Below are positions 22,564-32,348 of a stretch of DNA of 64,000 nt, in pieces. Under the pieces are notes generated by a model. The model searched no databases. It saw only the letters and a program-made list of their open reading frames with translations, and had not been told where the DNA came from. This DNA comes from Kitasatospora sp052076145 (lineage in GTDB: Bacteria; Actinomycetota; Actinomycetes; Streptomycetales; Streptomycetaceae): positions 6,324,001 through 6,388,000 of the forward strand of contig NZ_CP197246.1 in assembly GCF_052076145.1 (NCBI RefSeq), given 5' to 3'. The number at the start of each line of letters is the position of its first letter. The stretch's first letter is position 1. The position numbers were made by a program, and so were the translations under genes.

Positions 22564-23571
22564 GTGACAATCAAGGTAGCCGTCAACGGTTTCGGCCGGA
22601 TCGGCCGGGGTTTCCTGCGCGCTGTGCTCCAGACCGGTGCCGACCTGGAGATCGTGGCGGTCAACGACCTCACGGACGCGGCCACCCTGGCGCACCTGCT
22701 CGCCTACGACAGCACCATGGGCAAGCTGGACGCCGAGGTGCACGCCGAGGGTGACGCCATCTTCGTGGGCGACCGCCGGATAGCCGTGCTCGCCGAGCGC
22801 GACCCCGCCAAGCTGCCCTGGGGCGAGCTCGGCATCGACGTGGTGGTCGAGTCCACCGGCATCTTCACCGACGCCCACCGGGCCAAGGCCCACCTGGAGG
22901 CCGGCGCCCGCAAGGTGCTCATCTCGGCGCCCGCCAGCAACGAGGACATCACCCTCGCCTACGGCGTCAACCACGAGCGCTACGACGCGGACGTGCACCA
23001 CATCGTGTCCAACGCCTCCTGCACCACCAACTGTCTTGCCCCGCTGGCGAAGGTGCTGCACGACGGCCTCGGCATCGAGGACGGTCTGATGACGACCGTG
23101 CACGCCTACACCCAGGACCAGAACCTCCAGGACGGCCCGCACAAGGACCTCCGCCGGGCCCGCGCGGCGGCCACCAACGTGGTGCCGACCTCGACCGGTG
23201 CGGCCAAGGCCATCGGCCTCGTCCTGCCCGAGCTCAACGGCAAGCTGGCCGGCCTCGCCCTGCGCGTCCCGGTGCCGGTCGGCTCGATCACCGACCTCAC
23301 CGTCAACGTCGGCCGGGAGACCACCGTCGCCGAGGTCAACGCGCTGTTCGCCGACGCGGCCAAGGGCCCGCTGGCGGGCGTGCTCAAGTACGTCGAGGCG
23401 CCGCTGGTCTCCAGCGACATCGTCGGCGACCCGGCCTCCTGCGTCTTCGACGCCCAGCTGACCACCGTCAGCAGCAACGGCCGCCACGTCAAGGTCTTCG
23501 GCTGGTACGACAACGAGTCGGGCTTCTCGCACCGCGTCGTGGACGTGGCCCTGCTGGTCGGCGCCAAGTAA
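22564..23571 (+). CDS. gap: Glyceraldehyde-3-phosphate dehydrogenase, type I
   Basis: This glycolytic enzyme oxidises and phosphorylates glyceraldehyde-3-phosphate with NAD+. The 335-residue length is typical. It starts at GTG 22564 after AGAGGA. The nucleotide site V-N-G-F-G-R-I-G-R-G-F-L-R is at the N terminus, catalytic Cys153 lies in S-N-A-S-C-T-T-N-C, and G-W-Y-D-N-E-S-G is near the C terminus. It follows the EamA gene by 59 bases and ends at a strong bidirectional hairpin. Streptomycetes usually carry several gap copies; which one this is cannot be decided here. Confidence 0.95.
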   Translation: MTIKVAVNGFGRIGRGFLRAVLQTGADLEIVAVNDLTDAATLAHLLAYDSTMGKLDAEVHAEGDAIFVGDRRIAVLAERDPAKLPWGELGIDVVVESTGIFTDAHRAKAHLEAGARKVLISAPASNEDITLAYGVNHERYDADVHHIVSNASCTTNCLAPLAKVLHDGLGIEDGLMTTVHAYTQDQNLQDGPHKDLRRARAAATNVVPTSTGAAKAIGLVLPELNGKLAGLALRVPVPVGSITDLTVNVGRETTVAEVNALFADAAKGPLAGVLKYVEAPLVSSDIVGDPASCVFDAQLTTVSSNGRHVKVFGWYDNESGFSHRVVDVALLVGAK

Positions 23572-23591
23572 GGCCGACGCACCTGGTGAAC

Positions 23592-23630
23592 GCCGAGGGG
23601 CGCGGGGCTCAGAGCCCCGCGCCCCTCGGC
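23592..23630. terminator. Bidirectional hairpin terminator between gap and the PAC2 gene
   Basis: Two perfect 19-base arms (23592-23610, 23612-23630) are separated by one base. The right arm ends on the last base of the convergent gene's stop codon. Confidence 0.85.
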
Positions 23631-24610
23631 TATCCCTCGTCCTCGCCGTCTTCGTCCTCAGGGGACTCCTCAGGGGACTCCTCGGAGGAGTCCTCAGGGG
23701 CGTCCTTGGGCTCCGGCGGCCGCTCTGCCGTGGCGTGGCCGGCGAAGGGCTTCTCGCCGGTCGGGCCGAGGTTGTCGCGGCGGCGGAGGTAGCGCTCGAA
23801 CTCCCGGGCGATGGCGTCACCGGAGGCCTCCGGCAGCTCGGCCGTGTCCTGGGCCTCCTCCAACTGCTGGACGTACTCGGCCACCTCGCTGTCCTCTGCG
23901 GCGAGCTGGTCGACGCCGATCTGCCAGGCGCGGGAGTCCTCCGCCAGGTCGCCCGGCGGGATGCGCAGGTCGAGCAGGTCCTCCAGCTTGTTGAGCAGCG
24001 CCAGCGTCGCCTTCGGGTTCGGCGGCTGGGCGACGTAGTGGGGCACGGCCGCCCAGAGCGTCACGGCCGGGACTCCGGCGTGCGCGCACGCCTCCTGGAG
24101 CACGCCGACGATGCCGGTCGGGCCCTCGTACCGGCTCTCCTCCAGATCCAGCGTCCGGGCCAGCGCGGCGTCCGAGGTCACCCCGCTGACCGGGACGGGG
24201 CGGGTGTGCGGGGTGTCGCCCAGCAGCGCGCCGAGGATCACCACCAGCTCGGCGCCCAGCTCGTGGGCGAAGCCGAGCAGTTCGTTGCAGAACGAGCGCC
24301 AGCGCATGCTGGGCTCGATGCCCCGGACGATGATCAGATCCCGGGGCTTGGGGTCCGTCACCCGGACGACCGAGAGCCGGGTCGTCGGCCAGGTGATCCG
24401 CCGCACGCCGCCGTCCAGCCAGACCGTCGGGCGGTTGACCTGGAAGTCGTAGTAGTCCTCGGCGTCCAGGGCGGCGAACACCTTGCCGCCCCAGGTGTCG
24501 TCCAGGTGGCTCACCGCCGCCGAAGCGGCGTCCCCCGCGTCGTTCCACCCCTCGAAGGCGCAGACCATCACCGGGTCGATCAACTCGGGAACATCTTCCA
24601 GCTCGATCAC
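23630..24610 (-). CDS. PAC2-family (proteasome-assembly-chaperone-like) protein
   Basis: This 326-residue protein has the PAC2 start V-M-V-C-A-F-E-G-W-N-D-A-G-D-A-A-S (about 14-30) and later blocks such as V-V-I-L-G-A-L-L-G-D-T-P-H-T-R-P and Y-E-G-P-T-G-I-V-G-V-L. PAC2 folds occur in eukaryotic 20S assembly chaperones and in bacterial proteins of unknown role. Actinobacterial members lie in genomes with proteasomes, but a direct link is unproven. The C terminus is a disordered acidic repeat, E-D-S-S-E-E-S-P-E-E-S-P-E-D. It is convergent with gap and lies downstream of the esterase gene on the same strand. Confidence 0.9.
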   Translation of the reverse strand: MIELEDVPELIDPVMVCAFEGWNDAGDAASAAVSHLDDTWGGKVFAALDAEDYYDFQVNRPTVWLDGGVRRITWPTTRLSVVRVTDPKPRDLIIVRGIEPSMRWRSFCNELLGFAHELGAELVVILGALLGDTPHTRPVPVSGVTSDAALARTLDLEESRYEGPTGIVGVLQEACAHAGVPAVTLWAAVPHYVAQPPNPKATLALLNKLEDLLDLRIPPGDLAEDSRAWQIGVDQLAAEDSEVAEYVQQLEEAQDTAELPEASGDAIAREFERYLRRRDNLGPTGEKPFAGHATAERPPEPKDAPEDSSEESPEESPEDEDGEDEG

Positions 24611-24671
24611 CCAGCGTCTCCCTGCCGAACCTCAGACGTTGACTCGTCGGAACGCCTTGTTCCATGGTCCC

Positions 24672-24710
24672 TACCTGCCCAGCCTACGGGCTTTGATGCC
24701 TGGGCAGGTA
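24672..24710 (-). terminator. Hairpin between esterase and PAC2 genes
   Basis: TACCTGCCCAG (24672-24682) pairs with CTGGGCAGGTA (24700-24710) around a 17-base loop. It lies downstream of the minus-strand esterase gene and upstream of the PAC2 start, so it could end the first or shape the leader of the second. Confidence 0.5.
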
Positions 24711-24737
24711 AGGCCGGTCGGTCCGGGAGGGTGGCTG

Positions 24738-25541
24738 TCACGCGAGGGCGGCCGACACCACCGGCAGGTAACCGAGGCGGTAGCCGTCCGCCGTCGGGTG
24801 GAAGGACTCCCAGAGCGTCAGGAGGACGATCCGGTTGATCCACTCGCCGCCGCCCGCGCAGACGCCGTGTCCGGCGAAGGCGGGGCGGGCGTCGGCGAAC
24901 CGGAAGCCGTGCTTGCCCGCCTGACGCTCGATCAACTCGTCCAGCCTGTCCGTGAGCGCGTTGATCCTGGCTCGCCTCGGCTCGGTGCCGACGGGGCAGA
25001 GGGCGGGGTTCTCCAGCAGGTGCGGGTAGCCCGTCACGGCGATCCGGGCGCCGGGCGCGGCATCCGTGACGGCCTGGTAGGTCGTGTCCAGCCGGTCGGG
25101 CAGCTCCTCGCGCAGCCGCCGGTCGGCCTCGTCCAGCGCGCCGTCGCAGCGGGCGTCGGTGGTGAAGGGCTGCAGGCAGCCGGTGACCACGTCGGCGAAG
25201 CCGAGGTCGTTGCCGCCGACGGTGAGGGTGACGGCGGTGCTGCCGCCGGGCACGCCCGGCAGCTGGTCGCGCAGCACGTCCTGGGTGGTCGCGCCGCCGC
25301 ACGCGGCGAAGTCGAAGGCGCCGCCGGGCTGGTTCGCGGTGTCCCACAGCGCGGGGTAGGAGCGGGCGCCCCGGTGGCAGTCCCCGCTCGCCGGGTCGTA
25401 CGCGCCGCCGCCGACCCCGGCTGCGTACGAGTCGCCGAGGGCGGTGTAGCCGCCGGTGGCGGCAGAGGCGGGGGTGCCGCCCAGGGTCAGGCCGAGGGCG
25501 AGGGCGGTCGCTGCGGCGGCGGTGAGGAGGCGGTGGTGCAT
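24738..25541 (-). CDS. Secreted SGNH-type lipase/esterase
   Basis: The 267-residue protein has a Sec signal (L-L-T-A-A-A-A-T-A-L-A-L-G-L... A-S-A-A; cleaved near residue 28). The SGNH blocks follow: G-D-S-Y-A-A-G (Ser nucleophile, block I), G-G-N-D-L-G-F (block III) and W-E-S-F-H-P-T-A-D-G-Y (His, block V). Six Cys are likely disulfide-bonded, as in Streptomyces extracellular lipases of this group. It hydrolyses esters outside the cell; the natural substrate is unknown. The start is ATG 25541. It is divergent from the amylase gene. Confidence 0.93.
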   Translation of the reverse strand: MHHRLLTAAAATALALGLTLGGTPASAATGGYTALGDSYAAGVGGGAYDPASGDCHRGARSYPALWDTANQPGGAFDFAACGGATTQDVLRDQLPGVPGGSTAVTLTVGGNDLGFADVVTGCLQPFTTDARCDGALDEADRRLREELPDRLDTTYQAVTDAAPGARIAVTGYPHLLENPALCPVGTEPRRARINALTDRLDELIERQAGKHGFRFADARPAFAGHGVCAGGGEWINRIVLLTLWESFHPTADGYRLGYLPVVSAALA

Positions 25542-25737
25542 GTGCTGCTCCGGGGGCTGGGTGGCGTCGGGTGATTACGCATCGTAGTCGCACGGACACG
25601 CCATGATGGCAGTAATTGGTTGCAGCAAATTTCTGAAAACTGTTGCGCGATCCCTTGACGGTGACCAGCCGTGGCGCGATCGTCTACGGCGTCCCCACCC
25701 CCACCCCCACGCCCCCACCACCCTGGGAGACCGACGC

Positions 25738-27561
25738 ATGACCTTTTCCCGCAGAGCCGCGCTGCTCGCCGCCGCCGCCCTGGTCACGGGCACCCTGCTG
25801 CCGCTCGGTGCGCAGTCCGCCGCACACGCCGCTGCCAGCCCGAACGGCGGCGACGTGATCGCCAACCTCTTCGAGTGGAACTGGAGTTCGGTGGCCGCCG
25901 AGTGCACCAGCGTGCTCGGCCCCAAGGGCTACGGCGCCGTCCAGGTCGCCCCGCCGGAGGACTCCATCCGCCTGACCAACGGCACCCACCCCTGGTGGGA
26001 CGTCTACCAGCCCGTCGCCTACGACCTGAACAGCCGGATGGGCACCGAGGCGCAGTTCGCCGCGATGGTGACGGCCTGTCACAACGCCGGCGTGAAGGTC
26101 TACGCGGACGCCGTCATCAACCACGCCGCCGGGGCCAACCAGACCAGCACCGACTCCTACGGCGGCGCGAGCTTCAACCCGGCCACCTACACCTACGGCA
26201 ACGTGCCGTACGACCGCTCCAGCTTCCACGACACCCCGGCCAACTGCCCGAACTCCGGCAACGTCATCAACGACTGGAACAGCGTCCAGCAGGTCCAGGA
26301 GTGCCAACTGCTCTCGCTCTCCGACCTCTACACCGAGAAGGACGACGTCCGGGCGAAGATCGCGGGCTACCTCAACAAGCTGATCGGGTACGGCGTCGAC
26401 GGCTTCCGGGTCGACGCCGCCAAGCACATCGCCCAGGCCGACATGGCCGACATCCTGGCCCGGCTGACCGACACCGCCTGGGGCTCGCGGCCGTACGTCT
26501 ACCAGGAGGTCTACCCGGGCAGCAGCGGGCAGTTGGCCCTGAGCGCCTTCGAAGGCAACGGCAGCGTGCTGGAGTTCACGTACGCCTACAAGCTCAAGGA
26601 CCAGTTCACCGGCAGCATCGCCAACCTCAGGACCTTCGGCCAGAGTTGGGGCCTGGAGCCGAGCGACAAGTCGGCCGTCATGGTGACCAACCACGACCTG
26701 GAGCGGAACGGCTCCACGCTGAACTACAAGAGCGGCAGCAAGTACACCCTGGCCACGATCTTCCAACTCGCCTGGGGCTACGGCACTCCGCAGGTGTACT
26801 CCGGCTTCACCTTCAACACCCCCGACGACTCCCCGCCCGCCGACTCCGCCGGGTACGTCACCAACACCACCTGCGGCAGCGGCTGGGTCTGCACCGACCG
26901 CGACCAGGGCGTCGCCAACATGGTCGGCTGGCACAACGCGGCCAAGGGCCAACCGGTCGCCAACTGGTGGGACAACGGCAGCAACGCGATCGCCTTCAGC
27001 CGGGGCAACGCGGCCTGGGTCGCCCTCAACAATGGTGCGAGCGCCGTCACCACGACGTTCACCACCGGCCTGGCCGCCGGGAGTTACTGCGACGTCATCC
27101 ACGGCGACGCCACCCCCGCAGGCACCTGCACCGGCCCGGCCGTGACGGTCGACGCCACCGGCCACGCCACCGTCACCGTCAACCCCGGTGACGCGGTCGC
27201 CCTCCACGCCACCGGCACAGCGGGCCCGACGCCGACGCCGACCCCGACGCCGACCCCGACTCACGTGGGACAGGTGCAGGTCAGCGTCAGCGAGCACAGG
27301 ACCACCGTCTGGGGCCAGAACGTCTACCTGGTCGGCTCGATCCCCGCGCTCGGCAGCTGGAGCCCGGCGGCCGCCGTCCCGCTCTCCTCGGCGAGCTACC
27401 CGAACTGGACCGGCTCGGTGACGATCCCCGCCAACACCACCGTCGAGTACAAGTACCTCATCAAGGACGGCTCCGGCACCGTCACCTGGGAGAGCGGCGC
27501 CAACCGCACCTTCACCACCGGCGCCTCCGGCCCGCTCGCCCTCACCGACACCTGGAAGTAG
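25738..27561 (+). CDS. Secreted alpha-amylase (GH13) with starch-binding domain
   Basis: This enzyme cleaves internal alpha-1,4 bonds of starch outside the cell. The 607-residue protein starts at ATG 25738 after GGGAG; the leader carries R-R and a hydrophobic core cut near A-H-A (31). The GH13 barrel follows, with catalytic D226 (G-F-R-V-D), E257 (Y-Q-E-V) and D320 (T-N-H-D). A (TP)n linker (about 500-512) leads to a C-terminal CBM20 (about 515-607). The upstream gap holds repeated GTTGC motifs (around 25619 and 25642) that may be regulator sites, but these are not assigned. Confidence 0.95.
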   Translation: MTFSRRAALLAAAALVTGTLLPLGAQSAAHAAASPNGGDVIANLFEWNWSSVAAECTSVLGPKGYGAVQVAPPEDSIRLTNGTHPWWDVYQPVAYDLNSRMGTEAQFAAMVTACHNAGVKVYADAVINHAAGANQTSTDSYGGASFNPATYTYGNVPYDRSSFHDTPANCPNSGNVINDWNSVQQVQECQLLSLSDLYTEKDDVRAKIAGYLNKLIGYGVDGFRVDAAKHIAQADMADILARLTDTAWGSRPYVYQEVYPGSSGQLALSAFEGNGSVLEFTYAYKLKDQFTGSIANLRTFGQSWGLEPSDKSAVMVTNHDLERNGSTLNYKSGSKYTLATIFQLAWGYGTPQVYSGFTFNTPDDSPPADSAGYVTNTTCGSGWVCTDRDQGVANMVGWHNAAKGQPVANWWDNGSNAIAFSRGNAAWVALNNGASAVTTTFTTGLAAGSYCDVIHGDATPAGTCTGPAVTVDATGHATVTVNPGDAVALHATGTAGPTPTPTPTPTPTHVGQVQVSVSEHRTTVWGQNVYLVGSIPALGSWSPAAAVPLSSASYPNWTGSVTIPANTTVEYKYLIKDGSGTVTWESGANRTFTTGASGPLALTDTWK

Positions 27562-27574
27562 GCCCGGCGGCGCC

Positions 27575-28633
27575 TCACCGCGCCGCCCAGCCGTCCCGGA
27601 ACGCCGTCCAGTCCCCGGGCGCGGCCGAGAAGTCCGCGTACAGCGCCAGCCCGAAGGTGTGGCGCCCGGGGGCGTGGCGACCCAGCGAGAGCCGGGCGCC
27701 ACGCACGGCGGCCGGGACGGTCTCGGCCGAGCCCCGGTGCGAGAAGGTGTCCTCCCAGTAGGCGGGCAGGCCCATCAGCAGGTCCACGGCGGGCGGCGTC
27801 GCCTCGAGCGCGAGCGTGGTCTGCTGCGCGACGTACCCGCCGTAGAGGGACTCCAGCGGCATGCCGGTGTCGTACGACATGACCGCGATCTGCTCCACCC
27901 GGCGGGCCGCCTCCGCGAAGTACGCCTGTGACCACCACTTCCCGTGGCCGGCCAGCGCGATCCCGGCCCGGTGCAGGCCGGGCAGCGGGTCGATCTGCGG
28001 CGCGGCGACGGAGAGCGGCGCCCCGGCGCGGGCGGTGACGGCGTGGGTCCGGTCCAGCAGCGCGAGGAAGCCGGCCGAGCCCGAGCGGACGGGCTCCAGA
28101 TCGAAGTGCACTCCCGAGAAGCCGACCGCCAGCACCTGCGCCGCCGAGCCGGCGATCTGGTCACGGACGGCGGGCTCCTCCAGGTGCAGCCCCTCCTCCT
28201 CGGGCGCCACCAGGTCCCCCAGCCAGGCCTGCACCCTGACCCCCGGCAGGGCCTGCCGGGCCTGGGCCAGGAAGGCGGGCGCCTGCGGGTAGCGGGAGGC
28301 GCGCAGCGACCCGTCGTGCTCCAGCGGGCCGGTGTGCACGTACAGGTCCCGGACGCCCGTCCCGGCGAGCAGTCGCGTCAACGCGGCGAAGTCTGCCTCC
28401 CCCTTGCGTCCGTCGACCCAGGCGTGCCCGAGCCAGACGGCGTCCCGGCCGCGCGTCCGGGCCTGGGCCGAGGGTTCGCCCGCGTACTGGAGCCGCAGCG
28501 CGGCAGCCGCCGATGCGACGGGCAGCAGGAGCAGTACCAGCCCGCACAGCGCCGCCACCGTCACCCGCCGCGACCTGGGCCAACCCCGCCATCGAGCCCT
28601 CGCGGCCCGCGCCCGTGCAGTGATCATCCGCAT
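27575..28633 (-). CDS. Membrane-anchored GH18-like TIM-barrel protein
   Basis: The start is ATG 28633 (a further ATG is at 28627), after GGGGGGA; the frame continues upstream without a site. The 352-residue protein has a basic N terminus and one membrane helix or signal anchor (about 25-45). An extracytoplasmic alpha/beta domain follows. A strand ending G-V-H-F-D-L-E-P-V resembles the D-x-x-D-x-E catalytic strand of GH18 and related barrels, and later strands Q-I-A-V-M-S-Y-D-T-G and L-L-M-G-L-P-A-Y-W fit too. It is probably a glycosidase or a sugar-binding relative. Convergent with the amylase gene. Activity and substrate are unproven. Confidence 0.6.
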   Translation of the reverse strand: MRMITARARAARARWRGWPRSRRVTVAALCGLVLLLLPVASAAAALRLQYAGEPSAQARTRGRDAVWLGHAWVDGRKGEADFAALTRLLAGTGVRDLYVHTGPLEHDGSLRASRYPQAPAFLAQARQALPGVRVQAWLGDLVAPEEEGLHLEEPAVRDQIAGSAAQVLAVGFSGVHFDLEPVRSGSAGFLALLDRTHAVTARAGAPLSVAAPQIDPLPGLHRAGIALAGHGKWWSQAYFAEAARRVEQIAVMSYDTGMPLESLYGGYVAQQTTLALEATPPAVDLLMGLPAYWEDTFSHRGSAETVPAAVRGARLSLGRHAPGRHTFGLALYADFSAAPGDWTAFRDGWAAR

Positions 28634-28779
28634 GCTGGACCGTCCCCCCTGGTGAACCGAATAGCCCAGGATACGAAACGGGCTCGGAGAGTGACGGCAT
28701 GTACAGATACCCTGACCTGGTGCGCCCCGCAAAGGCGGGGGCCGCATAGCCGACAGCCGTCGCACTCAGGGAGCGCCCC

Positions 28780-31700
28780 ATGGCCACAGCCGTCCCCTCG
28801 TCCACCCCTCAAGACCGCGCGAATGCCTTGCGTGAAGCGCTTGCCACGCGTGTGGTGGTTGCTGATGGTGCGATGGGCACCATGTTGCAGGCGCAGGATC
28901 CGAGTATGGAGGACTTCGAGCAGCTCGAGGGCTGTAACGAGGTGTTGAATGTGACGCGGCCGGACATTGTGCGGTCGGTGCATGACGCGTATTTCGCGGT
29001 GGGCGTGGACTGTGTGGAGACGAACACGTTCGGGGCGAACTTCGCGGCGCTGGGGGAGTACGACATCCCGGGGCGGATCTTCGAGTTGTCGGAGGCGGGG
29101 GCGCGGATCGCGCGGGAGGCGGCGGATGCGTTCACCGCGGTGGATGGGCGTGGGCGGTGGGTGCTGGGGTCGATCGGGCCGGGGACGAAGCTGCCGACGC
29201 TCGGGCACGCGGAGTACGCGGTGCTGCGGGACGGGTTCGAGGAGAACGCGGCGGGTCTGATCGCGGGTGGCGCGGATGCGCTGCTCGTGGAGACCTCGCA
29301 GGACCTGTTGCAGACGAAGGCGGCGATCCTGGGGTCGAAGCGGGCGATCGCCGCGGCGGGGCTTGATCTGCCGGTGTTCGTGCAGGTGACGGTGGAGACG
29401 ACCGGCACGATGCTGCTCGGCTCGGAGATCGGCGCCGCCCTCACCGCGTTGGAGCCGCTCGGGGTGGACTTCATCGGGCTGAACTGCGCGACGGGTCCGG
29501 CGGAGATGAGCGAGCACCTGCGCTACCTCGCCAAGAACGCCCGGATCGGGCTCTCGTGCATGCCGAACGCGGGGCTGCCGCTGCTGGGCAAGAACGGCGC
29601 GCATTATCCGTTGTCGCCGGCGGAGCTGGCGGACGCGCATGACACGTTCACCCGCGAGTACGGCCTGTCGCTGGTCGGTGGTTGCTGCGGCACGACGCCG
29701 GAGCACCTGCGGGCGGTGGTGGAGCGGGTCCAGGGGCGTCCGGTCGTCGCACGGACCCCGCAGCCGGAGCCGTCGGCGGCGTCGCTGTACCAGGCGGTGC
29801 CGTTCCGGCAGGACACCTCCTACCTGGCGATCGGTGAGCGGACGAACGCCAACGGGTCGAAGAAGTTCCGGGACTCGATGCTGGCGGGGGACTGGCAGGC
29901 GTGTGTGGAGATCGCCCGGGACCAGATCCGGGACGGCTCGCACCTGCTGGACCTGTGCGTCGATTATGTCGGCCGGGACGGCGTCGCGGACATGCGCGAG
30001 GTCGCCGGACGCCTGGCGACCGCCTCCACCTTGCCGATCGTGCTGGACTCCACCGAGGTGGACGTGCTGCGCGCGGGGTTGGAGAAGCTGGGTGGGCGGG
30101 CGGTGCTGAACTCGGTGAACTACGAGGACGGCAACGCCGAGGATTCGCGGTTCGCGCGGATCGCGTCGTTGGCGCGGGAGCATGGTGCGGGTCTGATCGC
30201 GTTGACGATCGACGAGGAGGGGCAGGCCCGTACCGCGGCGAAGAAGGTGGAGATCGCGGAGCGGCTGATCGCGGAGCTGACCGACGGTTACGGGATCGAC
30301 GAGGGGTCGATTCTGGTGGACTGTCTGGCGTTCACGCTCGGGACGGGGCAGGAGGAGTCGCGGCGCGACGGGATCGAGACGATCGAGGCGATCCGTGAGT
30401 TGAAGGCCCGCCACCCGAAGGTGCAGACGACGCTGGGGCTGTCGAACATTTCGTTCGGGCTGTCGCCGGCGGCGCGTCAGGTGATCAACTCGGTGTTCCT
30501 GCACGAGTGTGTGCAGGCGGGGTTGGATTCGGCGATCGTGCATGCGTCGAAGATCCTGCCGATCGCGCGGATCCCGCAGGAGCAGCGGGAGGTGGCGCTG
30601 GACCTGGTGTATGACCGCCGGGCGGAGGGTTACGACCCGCTGCAGAGGCTGTTGCAGTTGTTCGAGGGTGTGAGCACCGCGTCCAGTGCGGCGTCGAAGG
30701 CGGAGGAGCTGGCGGCGCTGCCGTTGGAGGAGCGTCTGCAGCGCCGGATCGTGGACGGGGAGCGCAAGGGCCTGGAGGCGGACCTGGACGAGGCCCTCAC
30801 GACCCGTACGGCGTTGGACATCGTCAACACCACCCTGTTGGCGGGGATGAAGGTGGTGGGTGAGCTGTTCGGGTCGGGGCAGATGCAGCTGCCGTTCGTC
30901 CTGCAGTCGGCGGAGGTGATGAAGACGGCGGTGGCGCACCTGGAGCCGCACATGGAGAAGTCCGACGACGAGGGCAAGGGCACCATCGTGCTGGCCACCG
31001 TCAAGGGTGACGTCCACGACATCGGCAAGAACCTCGTCGACATCATTCTCTCCAACAACGGCTACACCGTCGTCAACCTCGGCATCAAGCAGCCCGTTTC
31101 GGCGATCCTGGACGCGGCGGTCGAGCACCGCGCGGACGTGATCGGCATGTCCGGGCTGCTCGTCAAGTCGACGGTGATCATGAAGGAGAACCTCCAGGAG
31201 CTCAACCAGCGCAACCTCGCCGCCGACTACCCCGTCATCCTCGGCGGCGCGGCGCTGACCCGCGCCTACGTCGAACAGGACCTCCACGAAATCTACGAAG
31301 GCGAAGTCCGCTACGCCCGCGACGCCTTCGAAGGACTGCGCCTGATGGACGCGTTGATCGCGGTCAAGCGTGGTGTGCCGGGTGCGGTGCTGCCGGAGTT
31401 GCGGCAGCGGCGGCACGCGAAGGTGGAGGTCGAGGAGGTGGAGGAGGAGAACCTCGGGCAGATCCGCTCCGATGTGTCGGTGGGTAACCGGGTGCCGGAG
31501 CCGCCGTTCTGGGGGGACCGGATCGTCAAGGGGATTCCGTTCGCGGACTACTCCTCCTGGCTGGACGAGGATGCGCTGTTCAAGGGGCAGTGGGGTCTGA
31601 AGGCGGCCCGCAGCGGCGGCCCCAGCTACGAGGAGTTGGTGGAGACGGAGGGGCGTCCGCGGTTGCGGATGTGGCTGGACCGGTTGCAGACCGAGGGCTG

Positions 31701-32283
31701 GCTTGAGGCGGCCGTGGTCTACGGGTACTACCCGGCGGCGTCCAAGGGCGACGACCTGATCGTGTATGCGGAGGACGGCAGTGAGCGGACCAGGTTCACG
31801 TTCCCGCGTCAGCGCCGGGGCCGCAGGCTGTGCCTGGCGGACTTCTTCCGTCCGGAGGAGAGCGGCGAGAAGGACGTGCTGGGTCTTCAGGTCGTCACGA
31901 TGGGCAACCGGATCTCGGAGGCCGCGAACGAGCTGTTCGCGGCCGACGCCTACCGCGACTACCTGGAGCTGCACGGCCTGTCCGTGCAACTCGCCGAAGC
32001 CCTCGCGGAGTTCTGGCACGCCCGGGTCCGCTTCGAGCTCGGGTTCGGCAACGAGGACCCGCAGGACGTGAAGGACATGTTCGCGCTCAAGTACCGGGGC
32101 GCACGGTTCTCCCTGGGCTACGGGGCCTGCCCCGGACTCGAGGACCGCGCCAAGATCGCCGCCCTGCTGAAGCCCGAACGGATCGGCGTCGTCCTCTCCG
32201 AGGAGTTCCAGCTCCACCCCGAGCAGTCCACCGACGCCATCGTCATCCACCACCCCGAAGCCAAGTACTTCAACGCGAGGTAA
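28780..32283 (+). CDS. metH: Cobalamin-dependent methionine synthase MetH
   Basis: MetH transfers the methyl group of methyltetrahydrofolate to homocysteine through cobalamin. The 1167-residue protein has the full order: homocysteine/zinc domain (about 1-320; Cys236 and Cys302-Cys303), pterin-binding domain (about 340-600), cobalamin cap (about 640-720), B12 domain (about 725-860; D-V-H746-D-I-G, the cobalt ligand) and SAM-dependent reactivation domain (about 880-1167). ATG 28780 follows GGGAGCG. The leader has a small hairpin (28724-28739) but no recognisable cobalamin riboswitch. Codon choice switches between G/T-ending and C-ending blocks along the gene. Confidence 0.97.
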   Translation: MATAVPSSTPQDRANALREALATRVVVADGAMGTMLQAQDPSMEDFEQLEGCNEVLNVTRPDIVRSVHDAYFAVGVDCVETNTFGANFAALGEYDIPGRIFELSEAGARIAREAADAFTAVDGRGRWVLGSIGPGTKLPTLGHAEYAVLRDGFEENAAGLIAGGADALLVETSQDLLQTKAAILGSKRAIAAAGLDLPVFVQVTVETTGTMLLGSEIGAALTALEPLGVDFIGLNCATGPAEMSEHLRYLAKNARIGLSCMPNAGLPLLGKNGAHYPLSPAELADAHDTFTREYGLSLVGGCCGTTPEHLRAVVERVQGRPVVARTPQPEPSAASLYQAVPFRQDTSYLAIGERTNANGSKKFRDSMLAGDWQACVEIARDQIRDGSHLLDLCVDYVGRDGVADMREVAGRLATASTLPIVLDSTEVDVLRAGLEKLGGRAVLNSVNYEDGNAEDSRFARIASLAREHGAGLIALTIDEEGQARTAAKKVEIAERLIAELTDGYGIDEGSILVDCLAFTLGTGQEESRRDGIETIEAIRELKARHPKVQTTLGLSNISFGLSPAARQVINSVFLHECVQAGLDSAIVHASKILPIARIPQEQREVALDLVYDRRAEGYDPLQRLLQLFEGVSTASSAASKAEELAALPLEERLQRRIVDGERKGLEADLDEALTTRTALDIVNTTLLAGMKVVGELFGSGQMQLPFVLQSAEVMKTAVAHLEPHMEKSDDEGKGTIVLATVKGDVHDIGKNLVDIILSNNGYTVVNLGIKQPVSAILDAAVEHRADVIGMSGLLVKSTVIMKENLQELNQRNLAADYPVILGGAALTRAYVEQDLHEIYEGEVRYARDAFEGLRLMDALIAVKRGVPGAVLPELRQRRHAKVEVEEVEEENLGQIRSDVSVGNRVPEPPFWGDRIVKGIPFADYSSWLDEDALFKGQWGLKAARSGGPSYEELVETEGRPRLRMWLDRLQTEGWLEAAVVYGYYPAASKGDDLIVYAEDGSERTRFTFPRQRRGRRLCLADFFRPEESGEKDVLGLQVVTMGNRISEAANELFAADAYRDYLELHGLSVQLAEALAEFWHARVRFELGFGNEDPQDVKDMFALKYRGARFSLGYGACPGLEDRAKIAALLKPERIGVVLSEEFQLHPEQSTDAIVIHHPEAKYFNAR

Positions 32284-32348
32284 CCGTCGGGCCGCGCTCC
32301 GTTCGTCTCTTTCGGGCGGTATGCGCGTATCCTGGATGATCCCTAACG

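Noticed and set aside
28640..28779. A cobalamin or SAH riboswitch in the metH leader
   Set aside because: The leader is only about 140 bases long. It shows one short hairpin and none of the conserved boxes of those riboswitches.
28624..32253. A minus-strand open frame of about 1200 codons opposite metH
   Set aside because: It is a by-product of codon bias on the metH strand. It lacks any recognisable domain and a ribosome site, and it faces a clearly conserved gene.
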